The position numbers were made by a program, and so were the translations under genes. A DNA stretch of 64,000 nt, taken from Hordeum vulgare subsp. vulgare. Its lineage: Eukaryota; Streptophyta; Magnoliopsida; Poales; Poaceae. The notes beneath the pieces are model-generated. The model did not search any database, was not told where the DNA came from, and saw nothing but the letters and a program-made list of their open reading frames with translations. How positions within the stretch are numbered: the first letter of the stretch is position 1; each line of letters opens with the position of its first letter. The stretch is taken from positions 419,313,081 to 419,377,080 of the forward strand of contig NC_058518.1 of the NCBI RefSeq assembly GCF_904849725.1. Direction: 5' to 3'. Shown here piece after piece: positions 36,221 through 44,802 of this stretch.

Positions 36221-39200
36221 TGATTACCTTCTACATTCACCTCCTTAATCTTGTTGCTTGACTTCACTTCTTGCACTCCGACCTTCTTCCTCATCTCGAT
36301 GAACTTCTGTCGACCGAGGGACTTGTTCAGAATATCGGCAAGCTGGTCTTTCGTGTTCACATGTTGAACCTCAATCAACCCCTCCTCAATGCACTCCCAG
36401 ATGTAATGGAACCGGGTATCTATGTGCTTGCTCCTTTCGTGATGAACTGGATTTTTGCACAATGAAATTGCAGCTTGGTTGTCGATCTTCATTGACACCT
36501 TCTGCACCTCCCGCTTCGCAAGAATAGCTAGGAGTCTTCTCAGCCACACTACTTGACAAGCCGTCGTGCTTGCCGCTATGTATTCTGCCTCGCATGAAGA
36601 CAGTGCCACCACCTTTTGTTTCTGAGAATTCCAGCTAATAGGATTCGGACCAAGGTAGAAAACCATGCCCGTTGTGCTCTTCCGGTCATCAACATCACCT
36701 GCCATGTCGCTATCTGAATATCCACGAAGGACCAATCCTCCCATTCCCTTTCTGTACGTGCAGCCAAGATTAATTGTGCCTTTCACATAGCGTAGGATTT
36801 GATTGACCGCGCTCATGTGTTCGGTTGTCGGATTCTCCATGAAACGACTCACGATCCCGACTGAATAAGCCAAGTCAGGTCGGGTATGCACCAAGTATCT
36901 TAGGCTGCCCACAACGCTTCGATACATTGTGGTGTCCACCGGCGGATTTGAGCTACGCTTGCTCAACTTGTGACGTTGGTCCATTGGAACTTGTGTCCCG
37001 TAGCAATCTGACATGCCACACTTGTCCAATAACTTGACCGCGTAGGCCGATTGACATAGGGAAATCTCTCCAGAGCTTTGCTTCACTTCGATGCCCATGT
37101 AGTAGCTGAGTAATCCCAGATCACTCATGCTAAACTTGTTCTTCATTTGCGCCTTGAAACATTCAATTTCTTGTACGCTATCTCCGGTGATAATCAAATC
37201 GTCGACATAAACTCCAACTAGCAGGTTTGAGCCTTTGGAGTTCTTTGTATAGACTGCGTGCTCGAGGGGACATCTCTTGAACCCGAGCGAGACCAAACTT
37301 CGGTCTAACTTTGAGTTCCAAGCTCTTGGCGCTTGCTTCAACCCGTAAAGTGCCTTCTTAAGCTTATAAACTTTCCCTTCTTCGCATTTCTTCTCATAGC
37401 CGAGGGGTTGTTCCGCGTACACTTCTTCTGTGAGATCACCGTTGAGGAAAGCAGATTTAACATCCATATGATGAACCTTCCAATACTCTTGTGCTGCCAA
37501 AGCTAGGAGCACTCTCACCGTCTCGAGTCGAGCAACCGGTGCAAACACCTCATCATAGTCAACTCCTTGACGTTGAACGTAGCCCTTTGCAATGAGTCTT
37601 TCCTTGTACTTCACAATGGCACCCTCCGTGTCCTTCTTTAACTTGTAAACTCACGTCAAACCAATCGCCTTTTGGTTCGGAGGTCAGGTTACCAAAGTCC
37701 ACGTGCCATTGGTCTCAATCACCTTCATCTCCTCACCCATGACGTGCGTCCGGCTAGGACATTTGCTCGCCTCTACGAAGTTCGCCGACTCCTCAACTCC
37801 GAACAGACATAGTCTGGAGTACTCGAGCGTAACTGGCTTTGTGTACTTGTAGACTTTCTTGAGGGTCTTGTAGCGACGAGGCCCTGAGGAGTCCTTTGTG
37901 GCTTGTGAAGGAGGCGACACAAATTGTGTCTGTGTTGATGCACTTGAGGAAGACAATTGAGACTCGGGCGTATCATCGACATCCGCGTCGTCGGTGTAGT
38001 CGTCGTGACTGTGACCATCATCTTGATTGTCGTCGTCACTAAGCGCCTCGTTGTCGATGTTGCCGTCGAGATCTCCGCCTGTGACGTGCGCGGCATTGTC
38101 GCTATCTCCTTGCGACCTATGCGTGTCGTCGTCGGTGTTGGCACCATGATGATCACTACCATTGTGGTCACCTTGGTTGGGCGTCTTGCCAACCACCCGG
38201 ACATCCTCCCCTGCATCATCATCAGTTGGAAATTCAACCGTGAAAATGTCACCGTTTGGAGCATCGTCGGCTGCGGCGCTCCAATTCCACACTTGGTTTT
38301 CTTCAAGCACGACGTCGCGTGAAATCCGTAGACGCTTGGTTTGTGGATCGTAGAAGCGGTATGCCTTGGTGCCGGAACTCCTCTCGTATCCGATGAACAC
38401 CATCTTGGTGCTACGATCGACAAGCTTTGAGGGATGCGGCTCCGCCGTCTTCACATGTGCCACGCACCCGAACGCCCGTAGATGAGACACATTCGGCTTA
38501 CGTCCGTAAATTGCTTCATACAGAGTCTTGCCGATCACTGCCTTCGTTGGAGCCCGGTTGAGAAGATAGGACGCGGTCGATACAGCTTCTCCCCAAAAGG
38601 TCGCCGGCAGGTTCTTGCTCTTGAGTAAACTCCTTGCCATGTCAACAACGGTTCGGTTGCGCCTTTCAACAACCCCGTTCTGCTGCGGCGTGTAAGGTGT
38701 CGTGAGGAACCTTTTTATGCCAATCTTCTCGCAGTAATCGTTGAATTCGTTCGACGTAAACTCTCCACCGCAATCTGTGTGTAGAGCGCGAACCTTCAAC
38801 TTGTGTTCCATCTCTGTTGCAGCCTTCCGCTTCTTGAACGCTTCAAACGCCTCATCTTTAGATCGTAGGAGAACGAACCACATATATCTCGAGTAGTCGT
38901 CTACCACAAGGAGGAAATACTTCTTTCCCGCATGAGTTGCCGGGGTGATAGGGCCACATAGATCACCATGGAGCAGCTCGAGTGCATCACTTGCACGATA
39001 GGTAGACTGAGCAGGGAACGGCCTGCGGTGCTGTTTTCCAACCAAGCACCCGTCACATACTCGATCAACATGGTCGATAAATGGCATCCCGGATACCATC
39101 TCCATCTTTGACATCTTCTACATGGTGTATAAGTTAACGTGTCCAAATCTAGCATGCCATAACCATGAATCATCATCACTCTTGGCGAACCAACACTCCG

Positions 39201-39892
39201 GTTGAGATTGATCAAGGTTGAGGATATAAAGCCTATTCTTTGTGCGATTAACACGAGCTAGCACGTTTCAGAGGTTGTCGAAGATCGTCATCACTCCGCT
39301 CTCGATATTCACCTTGCATCCATTCTCGTCAAGCTTCCCGATAGAGATGATGTTGTTGCGAAGCCATGGGATGTAGTACACTCCGGTGAGTATGCGATGT
39401 TCGCCTGTGGGACCCTCGAAGAGGACATATCCTTGCTCGCAAATCTCCACAGCTAAACCATCACCGAACTTGACTGAGCCTTCAACATTGTATTCCAGCT
39501 CGAGGAATTTCTCCTTGCACCCCGTCATGTGGTTACTGGCACCCGTGTCGAGATACCCCACGACACGTTCTGATCACCGGATAACTTCGGTGTCACTTTC
39601 TTCTTGTGAAGTAGCACCTTCCGGCTTGGTTTCACAACCACCGTTTCAGCGAGATCACAAACTTCGGCCATCAGAAGACCTGGACCTTCGTCTTCCTGCT
39701 TTGCCAAATTTGCCTTGATTTCCCGCTTGTTAGGCTTCAGACAGTCCTTCGCAAAGTGACCCATCTTATTGCAGTTATAGCAGTTGACCTCAGACAAGTC
39801 CAAGTTCCATGGCTTCTCTCTTTAGATTGGCCCGCCTTACCACGACCTTGTGGTTTGCCTTTTCCTTTGCCTTTTCCAGTTTGTCCATCGCC
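36133..39892 (-). pseudogene. Copia gag(partial)-pol, 5'-truncated, disrupted
   Basis: On the minus strand the element enters at its gag linker ([16 protein letters not shown]), then a zinc knuckle [14 protein letters not shown] (39803-39525). After a one-base shift near 39550 there is a single frame to 36133 with stops near 39268, 39115, 37684 and 37645. Domains: protease (YLDTGASNHMTG); integrase zinc region (CDGCLVGKQHRRPF) and core (LHGDLCGPI, HTDCGGEFTSNEF, GVVERRNRTVVDMAR); acidic linker (38200-37950); reverse transcriptase (MDVKSAFLNGDL, VGVYVDDLIITGD); RNase H (GYSDSDMAGDVDDRKSTTG, SSCEAEYIAAS). The capsid part of gag, primer site and 5' LTR are missing; their place is taken by the heat-shock-factor exon. 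It is not the BARE/Angela type by sequence. Confidence 0.9.
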
Positions 39893-40117
39893 CTTGCGGA
39901 AGCCGTAGGTGTTCAGCTGCCGGACGAAGCTGGAGAAGTTGGCATGCGTGAAGTGCTCCGGCAACAGCATCTCTGAGAAGGCGAATGAGTCGGCGACGAC
40001 AAAGCTGTTGCCAGCCGGCCCCCACGCGACGACGGCGTCGGTGGCCCGGTCGTCCACCATCCCGTACGTCTTGGCCACGAACGGCGCCGCACCAGAGCTC
40101 CCCGAGCCCGACTGCAT
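39893..40117 (-). pseudogene. Heat shock transcription factor class C, exon 1 fragment
   Basis: 75 codons from ATG at 40117 to FRK at 39893 encode most of an HSF DNA-binding domain: [32 protein letters not shown] and the recognition-helix core [16 protein letters not shown]. The short N-terminus and wording resemble grass HsfC2-type factors, which bind heat-shock elements in the nucleus. Plant HSF genes have a conserved intron just after this core, and similarity stops exactly there. The next bases belong to a Copia gag on the same strand and in frame for about 30 codons, not to the remainder of the domain (no DPDRWEF segment, no oligomerisation domain). The upstream (GA)n tract suits an HSF 5' leader. 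It is therefore an exon fragment or fusion, not a working factor. Confidence 0.85.
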
Positions 40118-40248
40118 GCCGTCGCCGGTCGTCGTCGCGAGGGACGGAGAGAGAGAAGAGAAGATAAGATGCTTGCTTGTTGTTGTTGGCTGGTTGGGGA
40201 GCGAGCGGCGAGTGGATGTGTGCGACTGGGAGATGAGATGTCCATGTT

Positions 40249-40249
<1 letters not shown>

Positions 40250-40300
<51 letters not shown>
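40250..40300. repeat. (CT)n/(GA)n microsatellite
   Basis: A 51-bp uninterrupted CT run. On the minus strand it is a (GA)n tract about 130 bp upstream of the HSF start codon, a common position in 5' leaders of grass genes. The frames running through it are artefacts. Confidence 0.97.
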
Positions 40301-40302
<2 letters not shown>

Positions 40303-40732
40303 CTATGTAATGTATGTAGGCCGGATGTCGACGGGGAGGAGGACAGGTGGAGGGACGCGTAGTGGCGCACCCCCGGCCATCTCCGGCGTTGCGTGGTCAC
40401 CTCTGCCCGAGCCCCTCGAGCCTCCTCCCTCCGGCATCATTCGAGTTGCAGCGTCACGTGGTCACCTCTGCCGCCGAGCTGCCGACCACGGGTGCGTGTG
40501 TACGTATAAGAAAACACTGACCAAAACGCTGACCAAAAGGGAAACGGGGAAGGGAGGACTGCGGGTTCAATTACCAAAATAAACATGCGCTTTTTTGTAA
40601 AACACTTCTAACTAAACCGTTTTTATACTTAAAAAGGGAGCGCGGGTTGAATACCGAAAAACGCAGGGGCCATTTTGCAAAAACGCCAACGACGTACGAC
40701 AGAAGCGATCGACGCTTTATTATTAGGGAGAG
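40301..40732 (-). other. Upstream region of the HSF fragment, no gene
   Basis: GC-rich near 40320-40500, then AT-richer. It would be the promoter side of the HSF exon. I could not pick a TATA box. It ends at the right-hand copy of the direct repeat. Confidence 0.5.
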
Positions 40733-40929
40733 ATACGCGCGTGACCTGCTACCAAATCAGATGATCCTCTACATCTCTATCGTACTGTGTATGTGTGTGG
40801 TGTGATGGATGCATTCTTCCTGTAGTCTGATGCATAGTGATTTCCGATAGTTTTCGCGATAGCTGACATAGCTGTTGCTTGTAACTCGCCACGAGGCAAT
40901 TTAAAACACTGATTCTGATTATGCATTAT
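40733..40929 (+). repeat. Right copy of the ~200-bp direct repeat
   Basis: 197 bp matching 33669-33725 plus about 35682-35823. It contains the uninterrupted site (CTGTG at 40785-40789) of the gag-only Copia insertion, so duplication came before that insertion. Confidence 0.87.
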
Positions 40930-41525
40930 CTTGCTAGTTGTTTTTGTATTTGACACTCATCTGACTAGTCATGATAGATTTCTATCATGACACGAGGTCG
41001 TCTGTCTTTTTCAAGACGGTATAAATGTAAACATTTATATATACACATATATGCTCATCATTATAAAAGTGTACATACATTATTTTTGTGATCGCCTCAG
41101 AAAAATTAAAACCATTATATCATCTTAAGATTTATAATGTCATCATAAACAACATTGTTGTTTGTAAAAGTTTTTTCTGATTTTCTATGAATGAATTGAA
41201 AACTCTTGTCCGCTTGAGTAATCAATGATGCAAATCTCTTATCTTCATTTCTTTTAAAACAGCTCCCACGACTAATTTGTCTCGTCTCGTTTGGTTTCAT
41301 TTCTCATCCAAAAGTCTTGTCAGAGATTTGCCAAATCAGGGAGATTCCGTCATATGGATAAATGAGAAGACTTTCATCCATTTATTTACTCGTTGCTGAC
41401 GCGCGCGTGCTTTGAACGGGTCGAGGCAAGACGCTCACGCCATTAGCTCATCACACAGTGGAGAACTCCTCCTATCACACACATACACGAATCACAAGCT
41501 CACAGTACGTAGACGCTGATGGTTT
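40930..41525. other. Non-coding, 3' flank of the chitinase gene
   Basis: AT-rich and without a convincing frame. A perfect hairpin with 10-bp arms (TCATGATAGA/TCTATCATGA) lies at 40969-40990. The part nearest 41526 would be the chitinase 3' untranslated region. Confidence 0.6.
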
Positions 41526-42548
41526 TCACTGCTCCGCGAGCCCAGCCGAGGCGCCGCTGGTGAACGGCCTCTGGTTGTTGCAGTCGAGGTTGCTTCCGTA
41601 GCCGACGCCGAGGACGTCGCAGTAGCGCTTGTAGAAGCCGATGCGGTCGACCACCCGGGGGTCCTGCCCACGCCCGCACTCCAGCCCGCCGTTGATGATG
41701 TTGGTGATCACGCCGTACCCGGGCACCCGGCCGGCCGCGTTGTCCGCGGCCGTCGGCGTCCACCGCCCCGCGATCACCGCGTGCGACGACGGCTTGTTCG
41801 CCTGCGGGGTCATCCAGAACCACAGCGCCGTCTTGAACGACAGCACCGGGTCCGTGGCCACCAGGTCCGGGTTGCTCAGCAGGTCGACGCCGAGAGCGCG
41901 CCCCGCCGGGCCGTAGTTGTAGTTGAAGGAGAGCTGCATGGGGCCGCGGCCGTAGTATCGCCTGCCCGGCGCGCACGGCCACTCCGGCCTCGGCTCGCAG
42001 TAGTCTGACGGCGGGTCGCGCTCCTGCTTGAAGCAGTAGCCCCAGGAGAAGGGGCCGTCGGGCGCGGTCGACCACCCGCCGGTGGTCTCGTGGGAGGTCT
42101 GGCCCAGGAACGCGGCCACCTCCCGCTTCCGCGTCTCGACGCTCAGCCCCTCGGACGTGCCGGCGAAGGCCGGGAACGCGGCGGCCGCGGCGAGGAACGC
42201 CTCGTAGGTGTAGAACCCGCGGGCCAGGCACGCCGCGTCGTTGCGGTGGAGCAGGAGCCGCTCGAAGAGGTCCTTGGACAGGATGGACGCCACGCCCTGG
42301 CCGCCGGGACCGGGAGGAGTGGGGCAGCCGCTGCACTGGCTCTGGCAGCCGGCGCCGCACCACTCAGAGGTGCTGCCGCAGAACCCGAAACGGCTGCAGC
42401 AGAGGCAGTTAGGGCACTTCGCGCCGCCGGCCTGCGCGCCGCAGGTCTGGGCGCGAGCGGTCGTGGCGAGAGCCGCGGCAAGAACGGCCAGGATAGCCGT
42501 CGCCGCCATGGCTAGACCTAGACTCGGAGGAGCTCTCCGTGCCGACAT
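41526..42548 (-). CDS. Class I chitinase (GH19) with hevein chitin-binding domain
   Basis: A single-exon gene of 340 codons, about 70% GC as in many grass genes. The product is a secreted or vacuolar endochitinase that cuts beta-1,4 N-acetylglucosamine chains in fungal walls, a pathogenesis-related defence enzyme. Domains: signal peptide; hevein domain at residues 34-75 with the eight standard cysteines plus two more; Pro/Gly linker 76-85; GH19 catalytic domain from 86, with catalytic pair Glu154 (SHETTGGW) and Glu176 (CFKQE), 22 residues apart as in barley chitinase, and the [12 protein letters not shown] and [16 protein letters not shown] motifs. A second in-frame Met at residue 14 has a good start context and gives a classical 20-residue signal peptide, so it may be the true start. 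The C-terminus carries an extra [10 protein letters not shown], possibly a vacuolar sorting tail. No defect is visible; it is the only intact host gene in the window. Confidence 0.96.
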   Translation of the reverse strand: MSARRAPPSLGLAMAATAILAVLAAALATTARAQTCGAQAGGAKCPNCLCCSRFGFCGSTSEWCGAGCQSQCSGCPTPPGPGGQGVASILSKDLFERLLLHRNDAACLARGFYTYEAFLAAAAAFPAFAGTSEGLSVETRKREVAAFLGQTSHETTGGWSTAPDGPFSWGYCFKQERDPPSDYCEPRPEWPCAPGRRYYGRGPMQLSFNYNYGPAGRALGVDLLSNPDLVATDPVLSFKTALWFWMTPQANKPSSHAVIAGRWTPTAADNAAGRVPGYGVITNIINGGLECGRGQDPRVVDRIGFYKRYCDVLGVGYGSNLDCNNQRPFTSGASAGLAEQ

Positions 42549-42588
42549 GGTTTGTTGTGTTTGCTGCCGGTAAGGCGCGGCGTGCCGT

Positions 42589-42596
42589 CCTTTTAT
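42589..42596 (-). promoter_or_regulatory. TATA-like box of the chitinase gene
   Basis: Minus strand CAATAAAAG lies about 40-50 bp upstream of the first ATG and 80 bp upstream of the second. The short leader this leaves for the first ATG makes the second Met (42509) plausible. A W-box-type TTGACC overlaps at 42596-42601 on the plus strand. Confidence 0.5.
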
Positions 42597-42727
42597 TGAC
42601 CAATTCTGGGGTCCATCAACGAGAAAAGTCGTAGGCTGCTAGAGGAGTACTTATACTACTACAGTACTAAATACAGATATCAGCTGAAACAGCACTGGTA
42701 CGACAAGTGAACTCGATCAACTTTTGC

Positions 42728-42733
42728 CACGTG
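42728..42733. promoter_or_regulatory. G-box CACGTG upstream of the chitinase
   Basis: CACGTG followed by CCACGTT lies about 180 bp upstream of the chitinase start. Such ACGT cores bind bZIP and bHLH factors in ABA, stress and jasmonate responses. Function here is inferred from position only. Confidence 0.4.
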
Positions 42734-42739
42734 CCACGT

Positions 42740-43300
42740 TCGTCGGAACAAGCAACATCACCATTCACGCCATGTGGTTACTTTGATTCAAGGACTTGTC
42801 TTCGATTCGCAGCTTGAATTCATAGTATAGTGCTAGGACAAAAGTGTTAGCAGCCGGTCATGTGAGCCAACTGGTGATCTATGTGTACTGTACTGTACTA
42901 TACTAGTACAGTCTTACTATACTAGTAGTACAGTCTATTATGGGCAATTAACAATGTGGCCTTATTTTTATGAGAAATGATTAGCCGCGCCAACTGCTTC
43001 CAACACCTGTGGACTCGTGCGTAACCGCTTCCACCCATCATTCATATCCCTTGAGACCTTCATCATATCGTACCTTATCTCCTCTCTCTCTCTTTCTCTT
43101 TTTCTCTCTTCTATGCTTCTTCTTTCCCGACGCGGTGAAACCTCACTTATCTTCAACCCACTCCTCCGGCGAGCTCAACCACTCCTTCTCCGACGAAGCA
43201 GCCACTTCATCGAAGCACTCCATCGCCATCGCAACATCAGACGGCGTCGTCGCATGCGCCCAGCTATGCTGCACTCACGATAGGGTGCAGCGCTCAGGCG
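42740..43300. other. Intergenic, no gene; imperfect inverted repeats
   Basis: Around 42886-42952 GTACTGTACTGTAC and ACTAGTAGTACAGT pairs can form hairpins. Near 43079-43115 there is a CT-rich stretch. Short frames here are not conserved. Confidence 0.5.
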
Positions 43301-43760
43301 CTGGCCTTGAGCTCGATGCTGCAAGGAAGCTTCATCGGTGGCGTCCGAAGCTGCAATGAAACTTCAGTGACGCTGCAACGAAGCTTCACCGGCGATATCG
43401 AAGCACCCTGTCGCCATCGCAGCATCACACGTCGCGGCCACATGCGTGCGGCGGTGCTGCAGTGGAGCGCTCGTCGTCAGCTCCTGGGGCTGTGATGAAG
43501 CGCTCACCCGGCAGCACGGAGCTCAGTGCTGCAAGGAAGCTTCACTGACGGCTGCAATGGAGCTTCACCGGCGATGCCTAGAGCTGTGATGCAATGCTCG
43601 GAGCTGCAATGAAACTTCACCGGCGTTGCAATGGAGCTTCACCGGCGAACCCGGAGCAGCGCTGCAACGGGCGATGCTGGATTATAGCTTCACCAGCGGC
43701 TGCGCTGAAGCTTCACCGGTGCCCCTGAGCTGCCATGCGGCGGTGTAGGCGCCGCAGTGC
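43300..43760. repeat. Degenerate minisatellite-like field (GCTTCACCGGCG motif)
   Basis: The phrases GCTTCACCGGCG, AACTTCACCGGCG and GCTTCATCGGTG, joined by CTGCAATGGA or CTGCAACGAA, recur roughly every 20-45 bp, around ten times. Spacing and copies vary, so the array is old. I recall similar text in other grass intergenic regions but cannot name an element. Frames across it are repeat-driven. Confidence 0.7.
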
Positions 43761-44327
43761 TCCGTCGGCGGAGCGTCGCTGCACTGTCGACAAGGAGGGT
43801 GTGGCTCCTGATGCGAGCATGCAGCCCTGCGTCCCTATGACGATGTACACATTGCTTGCATTAACCCAATCCAACGGCTCCGGGAGGATGCAACCTACGG
43901 CTCGTGACCCGACTCATTTCCAAGGGCTTTTCGTCTCTAACATATAGAGTAGCACATGTTGTAGTGTAAGAATTTGAAGCAATTCAAACAGAAAAATGTT
44001 AGTGCATCTCTGGAATTCTCAAGGATGAGATTTACCTTTTATACCATCGACGGTAACAAAAGAAGGGTGTGACATAGCAACTATCTATAAAAAAATGGAG
44101 GATAACCCCCGGCCTCTACATCTGGTTAATGCATGCAGCCACGACATAATGCTCAGATGACTAAAACTTCAAATTTTGAGTTCAGATATTAAGAAATAAA
44201 GCAGTGCTTACCACCCCCAGTAATAACCCACAGCCCCAACACTAGATGCTACTTGTCCATTTAGAGCGACAACTATTTGTTGTGCCTCTACAAATTCCCT
44301 TTCCTGCATAAAAGAGCAATTTTTCAT
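43761..44327. other. Non-coding; 3' side of the Harbinger ORF1 relic
   Basis: No recognisable gene. A minus-strand segment near 44206-44308 could be the last exon of ORF1 (AREFVEAQQIVVALNG-like reading after an AG acceptor at about 44308), but this is uncertain. Confidence 0.45.
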
Positions 44328-44802
44328 TTATGTAGATAGATTCTCGGGGATCTTGAACACTCGGCAAGCCTTGACTTCTTCCTCGGGTGTGAAATCCATT
44401 ATGTTCAGCAGATCGATGCAGTTTTTGATAGAGTACTCATCCACAACCCTTGGCTTGTTCCTCTCATCTTCCACCTGCTTCACCCTTATTTCCAAGTACT
44501 TCTCCATCATTGCAGCCACATCGCTATTCGCCCCCCTCCGCCTGTTTGGTTCTTTTTCTTGTCCATTTCTTGAGGGTGCAATAGCCAAACTTGGTTGCGT
44601 TTGATGGGGGCTCCACAACAATATTTTCTTGCACGAACACCTCCTCAACATCTTCATCAATCTGCACCCTTTCTCCTCCAAGATTCTCACCATCGGCTGA
44701 TGTTTCTCCTCCAATATTCTCACCATGGTATGATGTTTCTCCATGATTCTCGCGAAGATACTCACGAGCTCCTCCCAGATTCTCGAGTTGTGCTTGGGTT
44801 GA
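44328..44802 (-). pseudogene. PIF/Harbinger ORF1 (Myb/SANT-like protein), C-terminal part
   Basis: On the minus strand from the Sukkula TSD downward, one frame continues the ORF1 protein interrupted at 57334 (STQAQLENLGGAREYLRENHGE...). After frame changes it ends with the conserved tail MMEKYLEIRVKQVEDERNKP...EYSIKNCIDLLNIMDFTPEEEVKACRVFK. In PIF/Harbinger transposons this partner binds DNA and helps the transposase reach the nucleus. The other half is at 57334-57931. Stops and frameshifts near 44540 make it non-functional. Confidence 0.78.

Noticed and set aside
37773..38423. 216-codon minus-strand and 121-codon plus-strand frames
   Set aside because: These are shadows of the acidic Asp/His-rich linker of the Copia integrase in another frame; the repeats there create open frames.
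39837..40400. 187-codon minus-strand and 133-codon plus-strand frames with serine/leucine or RE repeats
   Set aside because: They are created by the (CT)n microsatellite and are out of frame with the HSF exon.
33669..40929. The ~200-bp direct repeats as LTRs of a single element
   Set aside because: They lack TG...CA ends, have no adjacent primer site or polypurine tract, and the Copia inside has its own 3' LTR-like remnant.
41500..42363. 287-codon arginine-rich minus-strand frame
   Set aside because: It is out-of-frame reading of the GC-rich chitinase gene, which explains its composition; the 340-codon frame has all the domain motifs.
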